The notes under the pieces were generated by a model. That model was not told where the DNA came from and made no database searches. It worked only from the letters and a program-made list of their open reading frames with translations. The translations under genes and the position numbers were made by a program. Positions 34,759 through 44,176 of a stretch of DNA of 64,000 nucleotides are shown in pieces (positions within the stretch are counted from its first letter, which is position 1; every line of letters starts with the position of its first letter). The DNA comes from Orbilia blumenaviensis (lineage: Eukaryota; Ascomycota; Orbiliomycetes; Orbiliales; Orbiliaceae): the NCBI GenBank assembly GCA_036872755.1, contig JAVHNS010000013.1, positions 1,178,001-1,242,000 on the forward strand, written 5' to 3'.

Positions 34759-35191
34759 TCACTGAAACAAGACACTGTGAATCCTCCCTCCCCATCGCTC
34801 CGAAAACATAGTATTGACATCGATACAACCCCCCGTATGGTTTAGGCCAGGGATCCTTCCAATCCGGGAGCTGCCGCCACAGCCTCCAGCAGAAAACGCT
34901 ACGGGTACTCCAGTGAAGTACCCAGAGCCTGTATTAATCCAAATCGATCGCGTGAAGTAGTCGACATCTATGCAATCAGTGACTGATGGCCAATGCGTGT
35001 AAAGCATTTCCCCTGTGCTTTTTTGTTTTGTAACGTTTATGAAGGTTAGTTTGGGACGTATGAGAAGAAAGAGTTCAGTCATAGGTAGGGAAAGATTACC
35101 AATTTGAGGTCGGGTATTCGTCTAGAGCTATCGTTTCCCAGCCTAAGGATGTGGCAATTATAGAGATGAATATGAGGAGCGGTGTGAGCAT
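34759..35191 (-). CDS. Small secreted cysteine-containing protein, candidate effector
   Basis: The ATG at 35191 opens a short exon encoding a signal peptide (LTPLLIFISIIATSLG) and ETIALDEYPTSN. A GTAATC donor and an AAAAAAG acceptor (about 35020) join it in frame to TGEMLYTHWPSVTDC. The second exon encodes FTRSIWINTGSGYF, VAFSAGGCGGSS and HTGGCIDVN, giving about four cysteines in a mature protein of about 105 residues. I know no domain for it. Size, signal peptide and cysteines fit a small secreted effector-like or wall protein; the acceptor is weak, so exon joining is moderately certain. Confidence 0.55.
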
Positions 35192-35735
35192 TGTTTTATA
35201 GACGGCTCAGCTATATTGGAGTAAATTATGATTCTTTCTTACGTCAGCGTCTACGCAGGCTGGCTTTATGACGCTTTTATAGTTGTCAAATCGAACGAAG
35301 CTTGATAAATTGAAAGCGTAGGTACCTCGGGTATATGATGCAAGGTGGATAACGCGAAGTTACGATTAACTTTCGACAGTTATGCCATGTTATGAGATGG
35401 ACTGGTATATATGGACCGTCTCCTTCCCATCAAGGTTTTTCCATTATCTGATATCATGATGCCGATGATCGGAACTCAATTTCTTACTAAGTTTTTTTCA
35501 ACTCCAGATGCAAATGTATTGGAGGGATGGCGCCTATATACCTATGTGTTGACTGTTGCATCTTTTCTGAAGCGAAATGCCAAGAAATTTCCTGATCTGT
35601 CCAAACTTCCAGGTTGCAAACCACCGTCATATGAGATTGAGCTCTGATCCCACCATCCACGGATCCACACACGAAACGTAACGGTAATTCCAGAATCTCT
35701 TCGGCAGCCTCCGGTGCCCAACAAGCCTGCCCAAG
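35192..35735. other. Divergent intergenic region
   Basis: This 544-base spacer holds the promoters of the small secreted protein (-) and EMC5 (+). A 78-codon plus-strand ORF at 35411-35647 has no support as a gene. Confidence 0.4.
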
Positions 35736-36317
35736 ATGACCCGTTCGCTCCCATCAAAGCTGCTGATAGCATTCTCCTCGATACTGCTGGCCCACGCGTA
35801 CGTTTTCGTTGATCCACCAGTGCCCACATATATATCCAAGGAGACCTCGAAATGCTAACTGTGTATAATATGTGTATCGCAGTTGCTACTCGGCCCATGA
35901 ACACTCCCTTCTCCTCTCCTCTACTCCCTCTCCGCACGATTCGCCATCTGCGACACCAATCTCTGGTACAACCCTACCACTGGATATAACCCTCGAAACC
36001 CTGATCTCTGTGTCGTTACTTCTGGTCGGTATCATAAGTTCTGGATGGGAACTGAAGCCTATTAGCTTGAGAAGTTACGCAGGCGGGGTTGAAAGCGGGA
36101 GGATCCTCTTGGATGGGAAGAAGGTTGCTGGGCTATTTGATGGACTGGAGGAACGACCGGGATTTTTGGATGTTAGGGTACGGCCTTTATCGTTCCCCAC
36201 TTGCTTTATGCCTCCCTTAGCGGAATTTAGGAGCGCACGTTTACTAATTGTTTGATGGTTTGGGGAGAATAGAAACAACGGAAAGAGTTTGCGGATTGGG
36301 TTAAGACGCAAGGGTAG
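35736..36317 (+). CDS. EMC5: ER membrane protein complex subunit 5 (EMC5/KRE27, MMGT-like)
   Basis: EMC5 is a small two-helix core subunit of the ER membrane protein complex, which inserts membrane proteins. Exon 1 (35736-35797) encodes MTRSLPSKLLIAFSSILLAH, the first membrane helix. The intron 35798-35882 (GTACGT...GCAG) splices to CYSAHEHSLLLSS, the conserved lumenal motif. Exon 2 continues with LPLDITLETLISVSLLLVGI, the second helix, and ends at RPGFLDVR. A second intron, 36178-36272 (GTACGG...ATAG), leads to KQRKEFADWVKTQG and a stop. The YSAHEHS, LDITLE and KEFADW motifs match the family in order, so the three-exon model is firm even though no single ORF spans it. Confidence 0.88.
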
Positions 36318-36707
36318 CGTGACTTTCAAGCGCACTGGCGGTTACAGTTGAGGGCATTGATTTGAGACTGCAGTACGGCATCGAAGAGGATAACCGCATA
36401 TTGGAAGCGGGATATTAATGGTCACTGAATGGAAGGTTGATTGCTCAGAAGAAGCATGATTCATTTGTGTCACCTTTAACTCTTCATGTATGATTTAAAG
36501 TCCCAAAAATGCCCGTTCTAAGGATTAACTACGACCTAAGTAAACAAGACAAAAGATCCTCCACCACGGGGAAAAAGCTGTCAAAGGGTGTAAACAAAGA
36601 ATCCGCCACTTCTCACACAACGATCACCATGATACCAACATGTGGGTTCGTGTGAATGAGGTATGGAGGCAGAGACAGACAGAACTTTTTAGTGTTAACA
36701 ACTAAAT
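36318..36707. other. Convergent intergenic region
   Basis: The 390-base spacer lies between the 3' ends of EMC5 and eEF1B-alpha. Nothing is recognised. Confidence 0.4.
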
Positions 36708-37835
36708 TTACAGCTTCTGCATGGCCTGGATATCGGTACTCTGAACGTGGTCCTCAAACTCCTCGATTTGCTGCTGGAGCTCGTCGGTAGAGACTTTTTC
36801 GTCCTCGACGACCAAGTTGATCTGCAGCTTCTTGATACCGAAGCCGATGGCGACCAATTGGGAGGCACCCCAGACAAGACCGTCCTTTTCGATGGATCGG
36901 ACTTTTTCTTCGAGTTCCTTCATGTCGCTATTTTGAATTCAATTAGTAAGTTTGTAACAGATTAGAGTAGATGGAGAGGCATACGTCTCGTCGTCCCATG
37001 GCTTGACGTCCATTGTAACAAGGGACTTGGCGGCTGGCTTGACCTTTCCAGCCTTCTTCTTGCTGTTATTTCCCGCTATATTAGCATCGTGCTTTCAGGG
37101 TATTTTATGATTGGTCAGGAAAGCGTACTTGTACTCCTCTAGCCTCTGAGCCTTCAACTTCTCGGCTTCCTCATCAACTTCGTCATCAGAACCGAAGAGG
37201 TCGACGTCATCATCGTCTTCCTCGGCGGCAGCTGGTGGGGCAGCAACAGTCTCGGTGGCAGATGGGGTACCTTCTGGACCGTAGGTGTCGAGTGGAGTGC
37301 TGGCATCACCAGTCAAGGAGCCAAACTCGGCCTCGTAGCTGGTGATGTGGTTGTACCAGCGGGCGGCATATGGGTACTTGGCGGCATCTGGAGCGGACGA
37401 AACGGCCTTATAGACAGCGACGTCGGCTTGAGATGGAGCGTAACTATGATATATGAAAAAAATCGAGAAAATTTTATTAGAATGTCTGTTTTACAAGAAA
37501 GAACAGATGAAGAGAAAGAAGATGATGTTACTTGTTGGATAGGAGTGGGGTAGGTTCAAAAAATTTTCTTGCTACTTCTTGTCTCTGATGAATCATTGAA
37601 TCTATCGAGATTCCGAGGAAGCGGTGTGTCATATATAGAAGGAAAAAAAAAAGAAGAAGATAAAACGTACCCAGCGATGTAGCTGCGAGTCTCGAGCCAG
37701 CTGTTGAGGGCTAATACGATGAGGCATATATTAGCAAGAGGAAGAAAGGGTTTTGAGATTTTGGAGAGAGAGAAGGGAGAAGGAGGGGGACCTACCAGAC
37801 TTGCCGGTATCAGCGAGTAAATCTCCGAAGCCCAT
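36708..37835 (-). CDS. EFB1: Translation elongation factor 1-beta (eEF1B-alpha, guanine nucleotide exchange)
   Basis: eEF1B-alpha recharges eEF1A with GTP during translation elongation in the cytosol. The N-terminus ([18 protein letters not shown], then [14 protein letters not shown]) is the GST-C-like part. A Thr/Ala/Pro linker and the acidic hinge [20 protein letters not shown] follow. The exchange domain has [35 protein letters not shown] and the terminal DIQAMQKL, all hallmark motifs. At least four introns split it; checked ones are 37711-37795, 37445-37670 (approximate) and the one after EEYN. Early exons are only 40 nt each. Length is about 230 residues, as usual. The start is the ATG at 37835. 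The promoter has a 25-nt poly(dA) tract about 225 bases upstream. Confidence 0.95.
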
Positions 37836-39055
37836 TGTGACAGTTATGTGATGAAATAATAAGAAGGGAGAATAAAATGTCTGAGGGGGTTGAAGAAGCT
37901 GAGGTTGAACAAGTGCGATGGAGGAAATGATCGATGAAGAAGAGGATGGTGGTGGTAGAGGTTAATTATGGTGGGGGGGATGAGTAGCAAGTAAATATTG
38001 GCTAAGAGGAAGCAGCACTTCAATCAGAGCCAACCAGCAGGGCCAGGCGGGGTGAAATGTTTTTTTTTTTTTTTTTTTTTTTTTCTTCGCTTTCTTTCTC
38101 TGCAGTGTTTCTGGCGGGGTGAAAGTGGATGGGCGGCACCGCCACAACACGGGCCAATTAGGCAGTTGGTGTCCTGTGGCGCGGCTGGGAAGTTGTTTGG
38201 GGCGCGTGGCTGGTTCCCACGCAACTGAAAATTTCTTTCTATAAATTGGCGGGTTTTCGCTGAAAATTCCTCTTCTTCTTCTTCTCTCTTTAGTTAACGT
38301 AAGTGCGCCGAACCCCCCCCAAAAGTTCTCCCTCTTTCTCAATTGATTGAGGGACAGCAGTATTTACTTGGAAGAACAGATGCTAACTATCGAACAGAGT
38401 AGTGGATATTATACCTTAATAAGTTATATAATCTACAATACCTACCTGGGGGCTCCGTCTCTGACGGCTTGCTGAGGACTATTCTTGTTTTACAACAGAT
38501 ATGGATTTTCTTCCGTTCCCGGCCCCTTCGATAGAGTCTCTCCTTGGCCGGAGGGCGACCGATCTTTTTCGTCGGAAAGGTTTTCTAGTGCTTTCTTCTC
38601 TCCTTCTGGGGTTTCGAGAGTGGTGAGGATTTTGTGACGGGGAGTCGGATACATACATTCAAACATTCATACAGTACTTTCTTCTGTATTGAATACTCAT
38701 ACTTTCATGCTGGATGCTTTGTAGCATTCTCAGGTGTTCGTGTGTCAACGTGATATTTTCGCGTTCTTGACCTCAATTGGCTGTTCTTTCTCTTTTTCTC
38801 CATCTTTTTTATTTTTTTTGGATCAAGCCAGTGTTGGTTTGGTGCTGGAGCACGTGTGTGTGTTTGCGCTTGACCAAGACGGGGCTTGATCCTAGTAGAA
38901 GTAAAGTAGCTTTCTCGTCTATGATGACCAGTAATACAAATACATTCTCATTTCTTAAACTACCTCGATTCCTTCGTGATCCTATTGCTGTAAGCCTACT
39001 GAATTTCATTAAACCCCACAATTCTTTCTCAAAAAGTTAATAAAATAAAAATCGT
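37836..39055. promoter_or_regulatory. Divergent promoter region of eEF1B-alpha and CPD1-like genes
   Basis: This 1.2 kb spacer holds both promoters. On the eEF1B side it has a purine-rich coding-strand leader and an unbroken T25 run at 38060-38084 (A25 on the gene's strand), a likely nucleosome-excluding element for a highly expressed gene. CTT repeats lie at 38271-38286. No gene-like ORF is seen. Confidence 0.5.
38060..38084. repeat. T25 homopolymer
   Basis: Twenty-five consecutive T residues lie in the promoter region of the eEF1B-alpha gene. Confidence 0.95.
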
Positions 39056-39911
39056 ATGGCTGGTAAGATATTTCCTTCTCAGGTAAATAACGCGATGCTA
39101 ATGAACCCGTAGGCGGTACGTCATCCTGCATACCTTAGAGTGCTTGAGTATCTCGTACCGTTGTTTCGGGGTAGCTGACAATAGCATCAAGCATCTCTCT
39201 GGCTCATCCCGCCACCGGGGGCCCTTTCTAATGTTCTACGGACTTTGATCTCGACCACGCTCCCTCCCCGTATTCCTGGTCCTGTTCGTACGTTTTTCCT
39301 TTTCTATCCTTGAAGTAATATATCCCATCAATCGGTAGCATTACGCAATTGCCAATTCTATGTGATATGACCCTCTAAACTGAATGAATGCAGCCCCGTT
39401 TGACCCCCACATCACCATCACCTCCGGCATCCCCCTCCTTTCGAGTGCCGAACACCAAAGGATCCTGGACTCCATCACCCTCAACGAGCGCCCCAAGATA
39501 CAATTCAAACGTATCCGCTACGGAACCGCCTTCTGGACCAAGATTACCATCGAAATCCATAAATCATCATCACTGAAAAATCTAGCCGTGGCCTGTAGAT
39601 CTTCAGTTCTTTCTGATATTACGGAAGACGAGGCGAAGGAGTGGGTGGAAAAGTATACTACTCCCGCTGAGAGTGGGCAGCAGGGATTTATTCCCCATTT
39701 GAGCCTTGTTTATTACGGAGAAGATGTGGAGGGCCCTGTGAGGTTGGGAGTTGGAAGTGACGTTAATGATTCTGGAGTTCTGATGTGTGATGGAGAAAAG
39801 GAGGAGGTAAGGGAGATGGAAGGGTGGGTCGGAGGGAAACTGATTATTGTTGATACTACGAAGAGAGTTGAAGAGTGGAAGGATAGTATTCTGGCTGAAA
39901 GAATACTCTAG
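39056..39911 (+). CDS. CPD1: Cyclic phosphodiesterase, CPD1-like (2H superfamily)
   Basis: Cpd1-type enzymes hydrolyse ADP-ribose 1'',2''-cyclic phosphate and related nucleoside 2',3'-cyclic phosphates, products of tRNA splicing. The two catalytic H-x-T/S motifs are FDPHITITS near the N-terminus and FIPHLSLVYYG near residue 140. Between them lies IRYGTAFWTKITIEI, also family-typical. The first exon is probably tiny: ATGGCTG at 39056-39062, then introns 39063-39191 and 39288-39393. The spliced product begins MAASLWLIPPPGALSNVL, the expected family start. Exon 2 is 39192-39287 and exon 3 is 39394-39911. The catalytic exon 3 is certain; the 7-nt first exon is inferred from frame and family pattern. 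Confidence 0.78.
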
Positions 39912-41211
39912 TTTCCTGTTTACATGCCTACAGACCTTCTACCATGCGCCCTATTACTTTCGAGGTCAACGCTGGTGAGACGCACAAAAAGTCGACATTA
40001 CCTAACACTCATTTCATATCGGAGTGACATATCGAATACGAAGGCGGATGGGTATTGCAGATATGTAACGAGATCAGTCTATAACTAAATATTTAAATCA
40101 AATATAACAATCTGAATATAAGTGTAACGTTTTGCAAGTGGTGCCCCTGCGTATACGTACCAGAGCATCCTGTTTGGCGGGTAGAATCCGTCGAAATTCA
40201 ACCCACTAATTTGCGGAGACTAGTTTACGAGACCAGTAGATTATATACCTAGGCGTTGTTTCGTATCCGGACCTCGAGGAACAAAGCTTCTAGTTATCAA
40301 TCAATCAACCAGAGCCGGCGCCCTGCCATGTTAGGTGGGGTGCGCTGGTAGATGCTCCAGATCATATTATTATATACAACCGCGATCTTAAGCAAATACC
40401 TGGACGGCAAGTTAACAGGCATGGTTAGGCCGTTTATTCAAACAAGCCCGATTTGTGAAGGGCCTTGTTGCTCACAGAGTCGCAAAATCTAGTGCGAGAT
40501 ATGGTGGTCAAAATGTGCCAAAAGGATATACAATACAAAACCATGCAAAATACCTAGGTAGGTATGTATTACATCGCAAAATGTACATATTTGCAACTTA
40601 AGCGAGGCATAAGTGTGTTAATTTTTCACAATTATGTTCGGCCACTACCTAGGTTAGCCTTCTACCAGCTTGCCTGCCTGCCTAGCCAAAAACTGAAGAA
40701 AAGCCAATAGCCAGGCAGCTAGAAGTAGCGACTGATATTTTCGCTATCTAACTGTCTAGCTGTCCGACTTTTCTCTAATATAGGTAAATATAATAACAGT
40801 TTATTCGAAAAGTCTTGCACACTTTCTTGCTAGTGCTGTGACTTCTTCGATGGAATCGCGCATTTGCTGCTATAGATAAGAAAGTACCTAGCCTAGGTAG
40901 CCATAGTTATAATATATATATATATATATACATTGCATGGTGTTTTGTTTGATATATCATTTTGACACATTTTGGCCGCCATACTCTGACATGATCATAT
41001 GACGGTTGCCATAGATGCAGACAACTTAACTGTTGCATGTTGGCGGCCGGTGGAGATTGACTCCTGGTGCAGGACTGAGTAACAGCGTCGATCCCACCAT
41101 CGATAGAGATTCGCCCTACAATTATATCGGGGTAATGCGATTCGCCCTGCATATGCGCATGCACATGCGAAGTAGGTATTTGATATGTAGTTGTCGCAAT
41201 TGCTAAAGGTG

Positions 41212-42051
41212 ATGCGGAGACACCACGTTGTTTGGTCGACATGGCCATGCCCTGTCGGCGCCCAGCCATGCGCTTTTACGCGACCGACAGAAAATGGCGA
41301 TCGGTTAACGCGCCCAACGCAGTTCCAACGTCACCTCTATGCTCTTTCGCGATTTTACTACGACTCCGAAGATACCACCTGTTTGCAGTCCTCGATTGCT
41401 AGCGGTAATTGTACTCTTGGTGGCATTGGCTTACATGTTTCCAGGAGCTCCCCTTTGCTAATGTTACCGCTTTCATATAGCGCCGGTTCTCCGAGCATAA
41501 AAGCAACTCTCGTCGACGGAGATCCAGGACTTTTCCTTCATACGGAGACCCTTTGTCCTGATATCCTTAGTTTTCACTGCGACCAAGTCCTTCCGACAGC
41601 GACGTCTACGCCGATAATCTGGAGAGGGCCGGAGAAGTTGCCGTAGGGTATATCGCGGTGTTGTTTTCTTTTTACACCAGTCGGTCGAATTGATTTGCGC
41701 AACCCTCGTCGTATACGGCGGCTCGACATTTCGGACGACATTTTCCTGCTAAGGGGCTTTCGTTGGGGGATATATTATACGGTATGGAACTTAGCTAGTC
41801 GACGGAGATTCGATATCTATTCTGGAAGTGGCGATGTTTTGTCTTATGTTTGGGGTTTGGGAGGGCCGAATGATTTGCAATGGCTTATGCACACCGTCGG
41901 AGGCGATTGTTCCTGCGAGGTTCTTGCAAGATTGTCGAACAGTTTCTGGGGGCAGGTCTTGGAACCGAAAGCTTTTATCTCGACTCCTCAATTCAACAAT
42001 GGGGCTTTTGAGCAAGTAATGAGATGGGAAAGAATGCCTGAAGATGGTTAG
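41212..42051 (+). other. Two orphan ORFs, possible unrecognised or decayed gene
   Basis: Two plus-strand ORFs follow each other: one from the ATG at 41212 to 41646 and one at 41695-42051 with no ATG at its beginning. The second has protein-like text (LRGFRWGIYYTVWNLASRRR, SYVWGLGGPNDLQWLM). I tried GT-AG joins between them and none kept frame. No domain is recognised. It could be a decayed gene, a missed multi-exon gene or chance. Confidence 0.2.
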
Positions 42052-42328
42052 TTGGGTGGTGATAATGTCAGTGGGTGTGCCTAGGGCTGTGGAAGCTGCA
42101 GCCGCAGCAAGAAAGGGTACCTTCGCTGTGGCTGTAATATCGGTTGCGAGCTTGAGAAGTCCTTTGTGCGCCGGTGGACAGAGCAGGTACCATTTGATTC
42201 ATGGGACTTGTGGGAATATTTGCTCCCCGTTCCTCATAGTCCTGATCCCCTATGTCTCATTCGCCTCCTCGTACAAGCTCATCTTGTTTATGGCCTGCCA
42301 GTTCCCTCCTGAAACGGGATTTTTCTAT

Positions 42329-42342
42329 CCCCCCCCCCCCCC
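42329..42342. repeat. C14 homopolymer
   Basis: Fourteen consecutive C residues followed by TCCTC, in an otherwise featureless intergenic stretch. Confidence 0.9.
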
Positions 42343-44176
42343 TCCTCTTTGATACCTTAGCTTGCTTCTGCCTTCAAGTTTCCTGGTACTTTGATTTCTT
42401 CCACGCACCGTTATAGCTCTCTCTTTTTTTTGTTGCACCCGCGCAGCCATCCTTCCTCTACTATCTCTGCCTGATGTTATTTGACCTGTTCGACATTGGT
42501 ATAAGATATCAACTCCCGGAGTCGATGGTCTGTCGTACTTATTGGCTTGCAGTTCCCATTGCTCTGGGGATTCTTGCATGAAAACCTCTCCTCAGCCACT
42601 GCGTAGAGTGTCAAGTTTCTTCTACTGCCCCTTTCCTCGGTCGCTGGATGCATCCACCCCAATCATCCCAAAGTTGAGGTAGCACATCATGCCATTTCGT
42701 CTCGCACATATCATGGCATCAATCTTTTTGTTTGGCATATCTGCGAGTGCCACCGACATCATTTTCGGAGCTATGGAGTAGGATTGGAGGCATACCGCCT
42801 GGGAATTAGTAAGTTCCACCTGCTGTCTGACTATTTAATACATATAATTCTAATTATTTCTAGTAATGTGATGAACGACGGAGAGGATAAAACCACTCCC
42901 CTAGTTGCCGAAGACTCAATTGTTCAGTGATGCATGCTACCACCGTGCTGCTGTTTCCCAAGTACTTCTTTCGACATGAAATAGCAAATGCCATGAGTCT
43001 GGATCAGGGACGCCCCCGATATGTAGATGGGCGCTACAAACCCCGGGTGGGAGCACCTACACGAGATACACAGTAAGTGCCCCTACTATATTCGGCCCTT
43101 TGTTCCCCGTGTTAATATATATATTTAGGTGGTTATCATAAAACCAAGGGGTCTGAAGCTACGAAGATGACAGTGATAATCTCCATCTTAGTCAAAAGAA
43201 CCCCATCCACCGATCTATCATATTTTTCGTCTTCCCATCCTGACCTCCTTTCATTCGCCTATCGTCCTCTTTTCAGGCCTTTGTCGTGAACTTAAATCGT
43301 TTCCTTTCCTTTTTTCTTTAACTTCTATCACTACAAGCCCTTAACTTGATTTCGACGGGGCCTGAGATACAGAACTAGGTAGTCAGTCTTTTGAATTGCT
43401 ATAAATCCTAGCCTAGTTCATAACAGCAACCATATATTTTCACCCGCACGAAGCAATTGTTTCCTTTGCATCTTCTCTTCGTCTATACTGCGCATTTGCA
43501 GCTTTCGGTTTTCCAGTCTCCAAGTTTTCTGCCGTTTTTTTATTCTTTTAGCTGTTGCTTTCCTCGCTTCTGCATAGTGGTAGTTTGAATGGCCTGAAGC
43601 CAATCTCATTATAAGGCGCACGCTAATACTATCTACCAGTACATAGGCTTCTGCTCCAGATATATTTCTCGGCCTGCCTTTAGCCCTTCAGGTCCTTCTT
43701 ATCCTACAGCAACCCGGACGTCCCTCGCAGCTAGGTCTATCGAGCCGCGCAACCAGCAGCACAACTCATTTCCAGCAACGTATTTTTCTTCAACACCCGC
43801 GCACCCACAACCATCTCTTCTTCCTTTCATCACCACCACAACCATCCTCTTTCTTTCCATCTCATCTTCCTCCATCCCCCTCACAGCCATCACCCTTCTT
43901 TCATCGAGCCCTTCGATTCCATCAAAACCTTCGATTGCATTGATCATATCGCCTATCCTTCTCGGATACCATCCGCGTGATTACTCCTTTCTCTTCTTTT
44001 GTCCTCGAGCATATCGACCATCGCCCTTCTCCTTGTGAGACCCCCTACCTCCATCTTTCTCCCCTTACCATCTCTCTCGTACCTTCTTCCACCCCATTCT
44101 TCTCTCTCTCACCCAAGCCCCTGACAACCCCCATCGAGTTCCTCCCTCCCCTCCCCTCTTAGGGGAGCGCCAAAGG

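Larger units (their letters stand above)
39912..44176. other. Long gene-poor region with pyrimidine-rich leader
   Basis: These 4.3 kb lack a firmly supported gene. Palindrome copies are at 40551-40560, 40647-40654 and 40884-40900, and an AT-dinucleotide run is at about 40913-40931. Two orphan ORFs (41191-42051) are listed separately. A C14 run lies at 42329-42342. From about 43200 to 44160 the plus strand is strongly C/T-rich, probably the core promoter and long 5' leader of the GLE1-like gene. Confidence 0.45.

Noticed and set aside
35411..35647. 78-codon plus-strand ORF before EMC5
   Set aside because: No domain, and it overlaps a minus-strand ORF of similar length. EMC5's own ATG at 35736 explains the coding signal nearby.
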